DNA of 64,000 nt from Botryotinia globosa (lineage: Eukaryota; Ascomycota; Leotiomycetes; Helotiales; Sclerotiniaceae). The first letter of the stretch is position 1. Each line of letters opens with the position of its first letter. The position numbers and the translations under genes are program-made. Location of the stretch: positions 1,178,001 to 1,242,000 of the forward strand of contig RCSZ01000015.1 in NCBI GenBank assembly GCA_014898425.1, read 5' to 3'. A model generated the notes under the pieces. It did not search any database, was not told the origin of the DNA, and worked only from the letters and a program-made list of their open reading frames with translations. This document shows positions 23,901 to 34,896 of the stretch, piece by piece.

Positions 23901-24661
23901 ACAGAGGCTAAGATGCTGAGTGTGAGGATATAGCACTTTTCTTCTCTGAAGTTAATTCGATGAATGTGCTCCAGCCATTGTGTCGAAGTACACATGGTTG
24001 TCGTGTAATAGAATTATCCATTCTTATCTCATCCAGACCCAGGGCTAAGAAACACCGTGTGAATACCTAGTCTAAGTCACAAAACTTGTGATGGATAATG
24101 AATTCCTCACTCAACGGTCTGATGATAATAGCGGGAGATTACATAAGCGAAGAAGTTCACCTTTTCTGCGGCGGTCCTGAATTGAGACGTGCAACGAAAG
24201 ACTTTATAAAAAAATAAAAAATAAAATCACGAGAATATCATGTGAGTCTTTCTGATTCCGGATTTCCGAGAATCGTTTTATGCAGCAGGTGATTCCCCTG
24301 TTCTCTTTCATCAAACATACATTCTGGGCAAAGTATATCCGAAATTTCAAGAAAGCTAATGTATGAAGATTCTTGGAACTCTACCAGTATCAGTACCAGT
24401 ACCAGTACCAGTATCAGTATCATTCAACTCGCGAATGTATTAATCTCCGTACTAGCTGATATGCCTATTCTCCTGCAGCAATGTCAGGTAAGAGACAGCG
24501 GTACGATATTACAGAACCCCTGATATTCAACCTCAGAGTCATATGTCAAAAATCCTTGGCTTTTATATACGGAGGTTGACAACATAAGTATTATAAAACA
24601 TACCAAAAAGCAGCCAAACTTTTCCTCATATATAAAAGCTTGAGTCAATAAAAACCTTATA
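20941..24661. other. Gene desert left of the AT-rich block
   Basis: About 3.7 kb with no gene I can support. A TATATAAG box occurs at 21631-21638, but no ATG-started ORF of note follows. A CAGTAC tandem repeat lies near 24384-24422. Small frames at 21805-22008 and 22955-23164 show no family features. Confidence 0.6.
24384..24422. repeat. (CAGTAC/CAGTAT)n repeat
   Basis: Six to seven imperfect hexanucleotide units shortly before the AT-rich block. Confidence 0.85.
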
Positions 24662-24710
24662 AGTCAACCACTCTATTTTCGGGCCACCCCTATTTTGGGC
24701 CACTCTTTTA

Positions 24711-25186
24711 CAGTACTAGAGTATAGCTGTTCCTCGAATACAAAAATCGCACTAAAACTCATATAAATTATTAATATATTTTTCTATAAGATTATAATTT
24801 ATATATAATAAATTGCATGTTAATCTCTTTAATTTTAATTATATTTTTATAAAAATAAGATTATTTATTTTTAGAATTTTTATTGATTATAAAATCTATA
24901 TAAAGAATTAATATAAATTCGAAATATTGAAATTTACTAATAAAATAAGCGAAAATCGAGAACTTTTTCTTTAATATTAATTCAATCTTATAAATAATAA
25001 TATTCCTATATTTTTAAATGATAATAAATATCAAAAATAAATTCTTTAATATATAATAAAGATAATCTAATTTTTTTAATCTAATATAATGATTTTTAAT
25101 GTTTCTTTTCTATTATTATAAAGAGAGCAAAATGATTATTTTTAGTGTGATTTTAGTGTTCGACGAATAGCTGTATATGGTTACTA
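24711..25186. mobile_element. 476-bp TA-flanked MITE nested in copy 1
   Basis: The left end CAGTACTAGAGTATAGCTGT pairs with the right end (reverse complement TAGTAACCATATACAGCTAT). The pairing continues inward as CGAAtAC and AAAATC.CACTAAAA. TA lies on both sides (24709-24710 and 25187-25188). Excision in silico rejoins the host element as CTCTTTTACAT, matching CCTTTTACAT of copy 2, which confirms the boundaries. The ends resemble Tc1/mariner ends. Confidence 0.8.
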
Positions 25187-25693
25187 TACATTAAAAATTA
25201 TTTTTAACCTATCAATATCTCTATTAATATTAAATATAACTTAATAAAAATTTATATATATATTCGAATTATTTTAGATTTATATTAGGATTTTTAGATT
25301 TTTAGGATTTTTAGGATTTTTTTGAATCGATTTTTAAAATTTGAAAGTATCGATTTTTAATTTATATAAAAATCATATAAAATTTTAAAATTTTACTAAA
25401 TGTATAATAATTTTTAAGAAAAAACAGCTAAAAAATAAATTATAAAATTTTATTATAAATTTATAAGATATTCAATTTAAAAAGTATTTTTAAAATTACA
25501 AAGATTCTTTATATTATTTTTAATTCATTATATATTATATCTCTATATTTATTTATTTTTTTGAATTTTTTTGAATTTCTATATATATTGAGATTCGAAT
25601 TTCTTTTAATAATTATTATTGAGAATTATATAAAAATTTCAAATTTCTATATAATTTTTATATAAATTAAAAATCGATATTTTAAAACCTTAA

Positions 25694-25843
25694 TGTCAAG
25701 ATACGGGTAAAGACTTATATTGTACCATAAGGGTTCTAAATGCTATAAAAGATTGAGGCCCTATTATAAAAAATAGGATATACTAAGGGTATACTAAGGG
25801 TTTATATCTAAAACACGAAGACAATATAGTTGATATTATGATA
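25694..25843. repeat. Left LTR of the TRIM-like element
   Basis: Its outer part keeps G and C (TGTCAAGATACGGGTAAAG), while its inner end is transition-mutated (GTTGATATTATGATA). Confidence 0.83.
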
Positions 25844-26830
25844 GTATCCCTTTTTTTAAAGTTTGTTTGTTTTAAGTAAGTTAAGATATAAATTAATTTT
25901 GTTATTTTTTGGTAAAGTTATAAAAAATCGATTTAATAGGCTAATTTATTATTATATTTAAATTAATCAAATAATAATTCAAAATTCTTTGAAATAATAT
26001 TAGAATATTTTAATTTCTATTACAAAATTAAAATAAATTATTTTTAAAATAATAATTAATTAATAAATCTTTTTTAATCTACTCAATCCCTATTTAAAAG
26101 TTATTTTTGATATAATAATATTTAAGATAATAAACTTTTTGAATCCAATCTATATAAACAAATTTGATTTATTCAGATACACTAAATAAAATATAATAAT
26201 CATTTCCTTTAAATGTTATATATTAATCCTAACGCTTTATAATATTTTATTTATTATTATTAAATTTCTCAGAAAAAATGAAATATTTTTAATAAAATAA
26301 AGTTTTTAAATTATTATAAATAGTAATCTTTAATATTTCAATTATATCTTGCAATTTAACAATCTATAATTGAATTTTATTAGCTTAGATATATACTACA
26401 ACAACTTATTCTTATAATGAAATTATAATTATTTCGATTAAAATAAATATAATTTAAATAATTATAAAATATATAATATTTAGATTATTGAACAAATTTG
26501 TAAATAAAAAAATATCAGTTTCAATAAAATCGATAATATAATTCAAAAAAAAGAATTATAAAAACAAATTAAATACAATCACTTGATTAATTATTTCTAA
26601 AATATTTTTGTAACTACAAAACATTAATAGATCAATATAAATATATTTTAATATAATCGAATAATTTTATTGAAAAATAACAAAGTTATTTATAATAAAT
26701 CAACAATAAATTCGATTAATACAATCGAATTGTAATTTCAATAAAATTAAAATAATCAAAATAATTGAAATATAATTTGAATAAATATTTAAAATGAAGT
26801 TATAATAGCTTTTAAATAAATGGTATAAAC

Positions 26831-26980
26831 TATTAAAATATGGGTAAAGATTTATATTATATTATAAAGGTTCTAAGTATTATAAAAGGTTGAGATTCTA
26901 TTATAGGAAGTAGGGCACGCTAAGGGTACGCTAAGGGTTCATGCCTAAGGCATGAAGGCAACGTAGTTGGCGCCGTGACA
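26831..26980. repeat. Right LTR of the TRIM-like element
   Basis: Its inner end is transition-mutated (TATTAAAATATGGGTAAAG) and its outer part keeps G and C (GTAGTTGGCGCCGTGACA). This is the mirror image of the left LTR. Confidence 0.83.
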
Positions 26981-27619
26981 CTTAAAATTTGATTTATAAA
27001 AATCCTAAAAATCTTAAAAATTTGATATAAATCTAAAATAATTTGAGTAATTATATATATATATATATAAGCTTTTATTAAATTATATTTAATATTAATA
27101 AAAATATTAATAAATTAAAAAAGTGATTTTTGATGTTAAAGGGTGATTCAAAAGAGGGGTGGCCTGAAAGTGAGGTATTCGACTTACTCTTTAAAAATTA
27201 ATATAATAAAGTCCAAATAATAAAGATATTATAAAGAATTTCTTAAGAATAAAAAAACATTGATTTTATTAATATTTAATATATATATTATTAGTATTAA
27301 TAACTATCTAATATTTATTTTTTATATTTCTAAATAAACCAATTAAATATTTATATAATATGACCTTTTATATCTAATTAATAATAATTCTAAATTTATT
27401 ATAATTTATCTTATTATATAAACAATAATCTCATATCCAATCTTTTATCTTATTCTATATATTCTATATATTCTTAATAGGATTAGGATCTAAACTAAAT
27501 ATCAGCTATTTGATCTTTTCAATACCTCTTCTAATAAAATTTACAAAAGTAATATTAATAATATATCTAAAAGCTTTATCCTATATAAATATATTCTAAA
27601 TATATATACATTTAATTAT

Positions 27620-27766
27620 TGTAACGAATGTCACGGGACATCTTAGTTCAAGGCTAGCTTGAACTAAGAAAGAGATAAAGAGATCCCTTAGGAATCTCTT
27701 CTCTCTTTAGCTTTCTTATTCTAGTTATTTGACCTCTATGATATACTCTAGTATGTAATCGTGACA
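27620..27766. mobile_element. 147-bp solo LTR
   Basis: Starts TGTAACGAATGTCACGG and ends GTAATCGTGACA (TG...CA), with ATTAT duplicated immediately outside (27615-27619 and 27767-27771). It is a GC island in the AT-rich block, so it is younger or escaped RIP. Two internal palindromes (CTTAGTTCAAG/CTTGAACTAAG and AAGAGATCCC/GGAATCTCTT) could form hairpins in RNA. Confidence 0.8.
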
Positions 27767-28226
27767 ATTATTAATAATAAGTATAATATAAACTTGATAT
27801 AATTTAATATTAATAACACTTTAATCCTTTTCTCAAAATAAGTTTAATTTTTTATCTAATTTTCCTGAAAAACAATTTCAAAATATTCGTTTAGTTTTCT
27901 AATATTCTTTTTCTAACATATAAATAGAATCAAAAGCTTTATCTTTTTGACATATAATATATGTGATATATTTTATGATGAAATTCTATTATTATTTACA
28001 TCTCATTTAACTAAAAAATAATATCCTATTATTCATTAATTCAATCGAAATAATCCAATATAAATTAGAAATAAACTAAACAATTATTTTCTAAAATAAA
28101 AGGCTTTCGAAAAACAATATAATATTCATAATCTATTCTTCTTAATCTATTTCGAACTATAGATTTACCTATTTCAACTCATTCTAATTCAAGAATTACT
28201 CTCCAATATAATATTCACCTATATAT

Positions 28227-29165
28227 TGTTAGAACAGGTGCAAGGTGACGACTAGTGCCAATATAGGTAGCTATATATATATATATATATGAAAGCTCTT
28301 TACCTCGGCATAATGGTCGGCCCGACGCTAAACCGACTAATGCCCGTAAGTCGACCAACCTACTTTCGAGCCACCCCTATTTTGAGCCACCCTTTTACAT
28401 CAAAAATCACTTTTTTAATCTATTAATATCTCTATTAATATTGAATATAATTTAATAGAAATTTGGATCTATATAATTCGAATTCTTTTAAATCTATTTT
28501 GAAATTTTTAGATTTTTAGGATTTTTATAAATCGATTTCTAAAACTTCAAAATATTAATTTTTAAATTTATATAAAAATTATATACAAATTTCAAACTTT
28601 TAAATAATTTTTAATAAAAGAAAATTATATAATTTTTTGAGAAATTCAAATCTTAATATATATAGAAATTCAAAAAAATTCAAAAAAATTCAAACAAATA
28701 AATAAATATAGATATATAATATATAATGAGTTGAAAATAATATAAATAATCTTTGTGAAAATTTTAAAGAAATCTTTTTAAATATTTATTTATAAAGAAT
28801 TTTTTTGAAATCTTTCAAATTAAATATCTTAAAAATTTATAATAAATTTTTATAATTTATTTTTATTTATTTTTAATTATTTTTTCTTAAAAGTTATTAT
28901 AGATTTTATAAAATTTTAAATTTATATATAATTTCTATATAAATTAAAAATCGATATTTTCAAATTTTAAAAATCGATGCAGAAAAATCCTTTAAATCTA
29001 AAAATTCTAATATAAATCTAAAATAATTCGAATTATATATATACAAATTTTTATTAAATTGTATTTAATATTAATAGAACTATAAATAGATTACAAAAGT
29101 GATTTTTGATATAAAAGAATAGCCCAAAAGAGGAATGACTCGAAAGTAGAGTGATTGACTTAACA
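28227..29165. mobile_element. Solo LTR split by TA-flanked element copy 2
   Basis: The sequence starts TGTTAGAACAGG at 28227 and runs to 28348. Its last three bases (ACA) resume at 29163-29165 after copy 2. Joined, it is 125 bp, TG...CA, ending CCCGTAACA, with TATAT directly outside both ends (28222-28226 and 29166-29170). A TA microsatellite lies inside (about 28271-28290). The duplication is AT-only and so weaker proof, but its exact position fits. Confidence 0.65.
28349..29160. mobile_element. TA-flanked inverted-repeat element, copy 2
   Basis: Length is 812 bp. The left end AGTCGACCAACCTACTTTCG and the right end (reverse complement AGTCAATCACTCTACTTTCG) are flanked by TA at 28347-28348 and 29161-29162. 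The inverted pairing continues for roughly 300 bp inward with transition-type differences, so the element could fold into a long hairpin. No ORF is present. It belongs to the same family as copy 1, in opposite orientation. Confidence 0.82.
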
Positions 29166-29957
29166 TATATTCTCAAAAAACTAATAAATTCAATAATTTA
29201 ATCAAACTAAGAAATTAATAAAATTAATAACTAATCAAATTACTTTTTAAATATTATATATATAAAACATATATAAACTACTTACTTATAGCTTAGATTA
29301 ATATCATTTTGAAGAAAATACTCTTATATCTTTATAATTTTCTATTCAATTTTATATAAAACATATATCAAATCAAAATTTCTAATACTAACAATAAAAA
29401 ATCGAAAAAATCTAGGAAATAAAAAATTGATATCGAAAATAATAATAATAATATATAATCAATTATTTTAATCATATTGATATATGAATTTTAATAAATT
29501 TCAAACTGAAATATTATAAAGATTAAAAAGATTTTCATTAAATTTTCAAAGATACTTAGAAATATTGATTCTAATTGAATTTATTAAATAATAATAAAAA
29601 TTCAATCTATTAAAATCCTTGAATTCCCCTTTATAAAGATATATAAAACACTTTAATATTTTCTACAACTTACACTATCAACCTCTGTACCTTTACACCT
29701 TCCCTGCTTGTAACCCTGCAAGATAATTGGGCCGTCATCTTACTCCTTCCCCTTTTCATCTGGAGTACATAAAGTTAATGAATGTGGAGGTTAGTTTGCC
29801 CAATCACGATATTCGTGACATGAGACGGAAAGGTACAGGGACAAGTACAAGAAAGTGTTAATAAGTGCTCATATTGCTGCATGTTATTTCGTTCTAACCA
29901 CATCTTCCTCCTCTTTTCTCGATTCAATTAACCTGGAAATAGTTGGCAATATCCAAG
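29166..29957. promoter_or_regulatory. Upstream region of the glucoamylase gene
   Basis: The AT-rich block fades out near 29640-29660, leaving only about 300 bp of normal-composition DNA before the glucoamylase ATG. The core promoter should lie here. I cannot assign specific sites. Confidence 0.45.
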
Positions 29958-31958
29958 ATGTTGCTTTCTTCGATTTTTACGGTTTTATCTTTGCTCTGTG
30001 TACAAGCAACTACAACTTCACCAAGAGATGCGGCTGCAAGTTACAGTAATCTCGATTCCTTCATTGCTGCCGAGAGAGAGATTGCCCTACAGGGTGTTCT
30101 AAACAACATTGGACCAGATGGGTCGAAAGCATCAGGAGCAGGCAATTATGTCATTGCGAGTCCTTCCAAGGTCAATCCTGATTGTAAGACAGACTACTGT
30201 TGGGTTTCCCAGGCGACTCATGCTAATTGATTCCAGACTTCTATACCTGGACTCGAGATTCTGCGTTGACATTGAAAATGCTTGTTGATGAATTCATTTT
30301 TGGCAATCGTGCACTCCAACCTCAAATTGAAAAATACGTTAAAGCTCAAGCAATCCTCCAAACCGTAACGAATCCTTCTGGCACTCTCCTGCCCAATGGT
30401 CTAGGACTTGGTGAAGCAAAATACGAGGCTGATGGTACTCGATTCAATGGTGGTATGTAATCTTCAAAAGTAATTCTTGGCACCCATTGACGTTCCTCAG
30501 CATGGGGTAGACCTCAACGCGATGGTCCAGCTCTTCGTGCCATCGCTTTGATGGCTTATAGCAATTGGTTGATTGACCATAGTCAGCTTCAAAGAGCCAA
30601 GCTGGTCATATGGCCTATCATCGCAAATGATTTATCATATATTGGCGAATACTGGAACGAAACTGGATATGATTTATGGGAAGAAGTTCTGGGATCGAGC
30701 TTTTATACCTTACAAAACCAACACCGTGCATTTGTTGAAGCCGGAAATCTGGCCAATAAACTCGGTGTTGAATCTCCAGGATATGTTAATGCTTTAGAAA
30801 CTCTATGTTTCCTCAATCAAAGTTTTTGGAATGGAGAATATATTATCTCAAATATTAATGTCGATGACGGAAGAACAGGGCTAGACGGAGCCTCTATTCT
30901 TGGACCAATTTCTATCTTCGATATTGATGGATCCTGTGATAGTCCAAATTTACAACCTTGTAGTAGCAGAGCGTTGTCTAATTTCAGAGCAGTTGTAAAT
31001 AGCTTTCGAATTTATGGTATAAATTCTGGTATTAAAAACAACTCAGGTATCGCAGTTGGAAGATACGCAGAAGATGTCTATCAAGGAGGAAACCCATGGT
31101 ACTTCCTTTCACCCCCTGCGGCTCATAAATTTCAAGGCTAACTTCCGCAGGTACTTAATTACCACTGCTGCTGCGGAATTTCTCTACGATGCTGTTGCGC
31201 AATGGAGAAATCACAAAAAACTTACCGTAGATTCAACATCCATCAATTTCTTCCACGATCTTTATCCATCCATCAAACTTAAGAGTTACACAAACATGGA
31301 CAGCGAGTTTAGTGAAATACTAAACGCCGTAACAACATATGCCGACTCTTTCGTCGCAATTGCTCAAAAATACACACCCAGTGATGGATCTTTAGCCGAA
31401 CAATTCGATCGCAACACAGGAGCCCCTCTTTCTGCCAATGATCTAACATGGAGTTACGCAGCATTTGTAACCATGGCTCAAAGACGTTCCGGTCAATATC
31501 CTACCAGTTGGGGAAGTGCGGCGGCATCAGTTCCACCTCCAAATTGTGCATCCTCATCTTCTCAAGGAGTGTACGTCCCAGCCATCGCAGCAGGTGCCCC
31601 AAATGTAACGGCAACATGTCAATATCCAGTGCGATTCTATGTTAATGCCACAACATATTATGGTGAAAATATTTACATTGTTGGCAATACGACGGATCTG
31701 GGAGCATGGAATTTGAATAATGCATTACCTATGAATGCAGGGATGTATACGACGGATAACCCTGTTTGGTATGTGGATGCGCAATTGACGGCTGGAGAGC
31801 CAGTCAGTTATGTTTATGTGAGAGAACAAAATTGCGGTCAAGCTCCGATTTATGAGACGAGGAATAGAACAAGTGTGGTTCCAGAATGTGGCACTGGTGG
31901 GTCGACGATCAGGCGTGATGTGTGGGTGGGCAGTGGAGGAAGTAGTGGAGGGTGTTGA
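29958..31958 (+). CDS. Secreted glucoamylase (GH15) with starch-binding domain (CBM20)
   Basis: Four exons, 29958-30183, 30237-30452, 30501-31098 and 31151-31958, give 615 residues; introns are 48-53 bp. The ATG at 29958 opens a signal peptide (MLLSSIFTVLSLLCVQA). GH15 landmarks are YTWTRDSALT, GLGEAKYEADGTRFNGAWGR in sequence order, and RPQRDGPALRA. The general acid is in YDLWEEVLGSSFYT (about residue 208-209). The base is in DGSLAEQFDRNTG (Glu about 430), followed by LSANDLTWSYAA. Residues about 503-600 form CBM20 (RFYVNATTYYGENIYIVG, LGAWN, NPVWYV). The second CBM20 aromatic site has Tyr where Aspergillus enzymes have Trp. It releases glucose from starch ends outside the cell. The catalytic set is complete. 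Confidence 0.93.
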
Positions 31959-34896
31959 GTGGAGATCGGATCGTTGCTGGTTCACAAGAAAGTTTTAGTT
32001 TTAATTGTAAGTGTTGAATCGAATTCTCAAACTGAATCGCAATGTTCAACGTGGAGAAGATCAGACAAGTACACGCAAACTTTGCAGAAATGTTGAATTA
32101 ATGTTTCACCTGTATCAGTTTGCTCCCCTCAGATAGTTCTGATTTTCTCTCCAAATTACTCCAAAGTCACTCCCATTATATCATCACTTCTCTCACATAT
32201 CTATCCGTCTTATATCTTGACATGATTCTTGTCCGTCGCTTCATCATTCATCTCCCATCCTGAATACGAAAATAAGATACAGTGGAACCCCAGCATTTTT
32301 TGCAAAATAAATTCAAACTCTTCTGATGAAACTGAAGAGGATGCCGCTGTCATATAAGTACTGCTAGTTTCGATCGTCGGTGATTAACGACAGATTGGAG
32401 GCTATATTGGTTGTTTTATTGTCGGCTTGTGGTTTAGTTCACACGAACTCTTTTCTGTGAATTTATGGAGAATTATCTATAGAATAGGGAAGTCAAAAAT
32501 CTATGGTAAAGAAAGAGGCAATTGAGATTCTAGACTGACACCCGTTTCCCGAGTGAGAGTAAAAATAGCACCAGTAATAGCACATGATACTCTGTGGTCT
32601 AGTTATACCTTGCGGAAGTAGTCCCTTGATCAAAGTGAAGCTTGGCTGTTTTAGTCGGTGTTTTTGTCTGTTATATTCGCATTTAATGTCGCCTCATAGC
32701 ATCTCATAGCTTTCAAAACTGCCATCGCCCAACCGCTGTCATTTATCCAGGATTTATCCTCGCACCATTAAGTTCAGTCAATAATGAATGATCTAGCTAT
32801 ACCTCATGCCCAACAATTGGCAGTTTAACTACATTCGCTTCTTGCTATCCTCATTGAAATTATAATTTCCCCATATCTCTAGGATTTTTCATGATAATTG
32901 GAGCTCAGGTTATGGGGTATTGGGCGGCTTTTATATTTCTATCTTGCTTATTTAGTCAAAGCATTCGCGGGTTTTTCTGTCATTTCAATACTGTATTGTA
33001 GCATAGAGCTCCACTCGCCAACGAAAAAAGTTGAAGTGGAGAAAGTAATGGGCAATTGCTGATGATTGAATTGGATTGGTCCAGAGAGGCTGCCATATTT
33101 ACCTCGTAACTATAACGCATCCAGGAAATGAGATGAGTGCGTCATTCACTTCTTTAACGCAAGCGCGCGGATCTTTACGTGGTGGTTAAAAACACTCGAA
33201 AGTTCTATTGTTTTCTTGAAGTAAAGAATATCATGCTCTGGAAAGTAATGTCTAGGGCTGTGACGCCCATTTCCACTTTATGAGACTTATTATACATTGC
33301 TTTGCTCTTCCTTGACAGAAGCAAAGTGGTTCTTGGGCCTAGTCTTCACCTTGATCTCTTCCAAAGTTTTCGCTGTCATCCACCTCCCTGTTTCGATTTC
33401 GATGCCGTTGTCGTATTATCAAGATTTATTTTGTCGTTCTAAATTTATCGTTGACTTTCATACCTATGTGTCTCATTTGCAGTTGCGTAACGATTCTTGA
33501 GAGGATGAAGTATTGAAAAAATGGGTTTCCTGATTGCAGACGATCATACCATCTCTGGAAACGAAATTTAGTCATTTCTGATAGTTCAAAAAGAGGGAGT
33601 ACCGGGCGTCATACAAGGGGAAAAGATATTGACCGGTTTATTGATTGATCCACCTCAAGCGAATGCCAGTTCCTGATTTAGGGATCTCGAAATTTTGGAA
33701 TGAGTCAAATAGAGGCAAGGTGATGCTGTGTCTATGAAAGTATGGAGGCTGCTAGAACGTGTACATAATGTTAAATATTATGGTTTGCTTACAGGCAGTG
33801 GAGAATTATCGCTCTTTTGAGTCTTCTCACGACCTTGGACACGTCGCAGTTCACGGTCTGTTCTTTGGTGATTTGTTCCTTAGCCGAGCTTGTGCACTCG
33901 AAGGTTCTTCGTTCCTCTCCTTAACTGTTTGAACTCCATTGTTGTCAAAACCTCCTCCTGTCAATGCCATTCTTTATCATTATTTTCGATGCAAATTGTC
34001 TCGTCGAAAATTTCTACATCCACTGTATCCTATCTCCCCCTTCGCTTCTTTGTCTTCATTTGAAATTATCGTTTCAGTCATCGTAGATATCATCATCGGA
34101 ATGACTAGTCGTGCATGAAATATGGCTCAAAACTCATCTCATATAGGACTTCCACAAATGATAGCGCTTCGTTCCGTGTTACTGTGTGTTGTCAATCTAT
34201 TCCTCCGCTATCTTACTTTTCTCGTTTCGTCCCTCTCAGCCAAAAGATTTCTTTCAAAGAAGTGTGGTTGTGGTGCTTTGCAAGGAATGATATTGATTGT
34301 CCTTACTGACCTTAGGAAAATGAAGACTACGCAGATAGAAATACTATATTGTTTCCGAGTACACACAATTCAACTCTGTCGTCTACATAACATATGGTGA
34401 CTGACAATGGCTAATTAGAAAACAAAGCAGTCAAATAGAACATGGATATATATATGTGTGTGTGTGTGTGTGTTGCCGGCTCACGCCAGTAACATCAATC
34501 AAGATGAATTGTAACAAAATTTCAAGGGATGGAAACGACTTAGTAAAGCTCATAGCCGAGATCATAGATGTTGGAGTGTTTTAATTCTCTATCTCACTAA
34601 TCTACTTAAAAGGCTTTCCTAACGAGGAAAGAGTGCTAGCGAACCAACTGCATTTTTCTTACATGCAAAAATTCTCCTCCCGAAGACTTCGATCCGAGGT
34701 GAAAATTCTCTTCCGTTCATTCTAATTGTGTTAAACAAACCATTTGATCATCGAGTAGAAAGAACACTTGCTTGCTTTGTTCCGAAGAATCGAATCAGGT
34801 CTGCTCAGGTTGGCTTCTTAATCCCACAATTGTTGATTGCAGAAAGATTCTTCTTCGGACAATTCTCAAGAGTTGAGTTGAGCGACAGGGTTCGCT
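31959..34896. other. Gene-poor region right of the glucoamylase gene
   Basis: About 2.9 kb without a supportable gene. Open frames are short, overlap one another and lack family features. A TA/TG dinucleotide run lies at about 34445-34473. Confidence 0.6.
34445..34473. repeat. (TA)n(TG)n microsatellite
   Basis: ATATATATATGTGTGTGTGT-type dinucleotide run in noncoding DNA. Confidence 0.9.

Larger units (their letters stand above)
25694..26980. mobile_element. Miniature LTR element (TRIM-like) with 150-bp LTRs
   Basis: Two 150-bp direct repeats, 25694-25843 and 26831-26980, are aligned end to end without length difference. The outer ends are TGTCAAG and CGTGACA (TG...CA). The same 5-bp sequence CTTAA lies directly outside both (25689-25693 and 26981-26985). 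The total is 1,287 bp with about 990 bp of noncoding AT-rich interior, so there are no gag or pol genes. Divergence between LTRs is mostly C/T and G/A. It sits inside TA-flanked copy 1, so it inserted later. Confidence 0.85.
24662..27184. mobile_element. TA-flanked inverted-repeat element, copy 1, carrying two nested insertions
   Basis: The left end AGTCAACCACTCTATTTTCG and the right end (reverse complement AGTCGAATACCTCACTTTCA) are followed on both sides by GGCCACCCCT-type sequence. TA flanks at 24660-24661 and 27185-27186 fit Tc1/mariner-pogo-type target duplication. Removing the two nested elements with their duplications leaves about 753 bp, close to copy 2 (812 bp). Internal sequence matches copy 2 in opposite orientation. 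The arms are long imperfect inverted repeats and there is no coding capacity, so this is a MITE or fold-back-type nonautonomous element. Confidence 0.8.
24660..29660. repeat. AT-rich, RIP-like repeat block
   Basis: About 5 kb of extremely AT-rich, TpA-rich sequence sharply distinct from both sides. No ORF reaches 60 codons between about 24424 and 29854. Paired element copies differ mostly by C-to-T and G-to-A, the signature of repeat-induced point mutation. For example, GTTGGCGCCGTGACA in one LTR corresponds to GTTGATATTATGATA in the other. Small GC islands remain and correspond to element ends and solo LTRs annotated separately. The parts at 27187-27614, 27772-28221 and 29171-29640 are AT-rich, and I could not assign them. 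Confidence 0.9.

Noticed and set aside
24384..24422. CAGTAC tandem repeat as a possible CRISPR-like or centromeric array
   Set aside because: It is a short microsatellite of six-base units, without spacers, in a eukaryotic genome.
24660..29660. Search for transposase or reverse transcriptase in the AT-rich block
   Set aside because: No ORF of useful length remains; the elements are nonautonomous or fully mutated.
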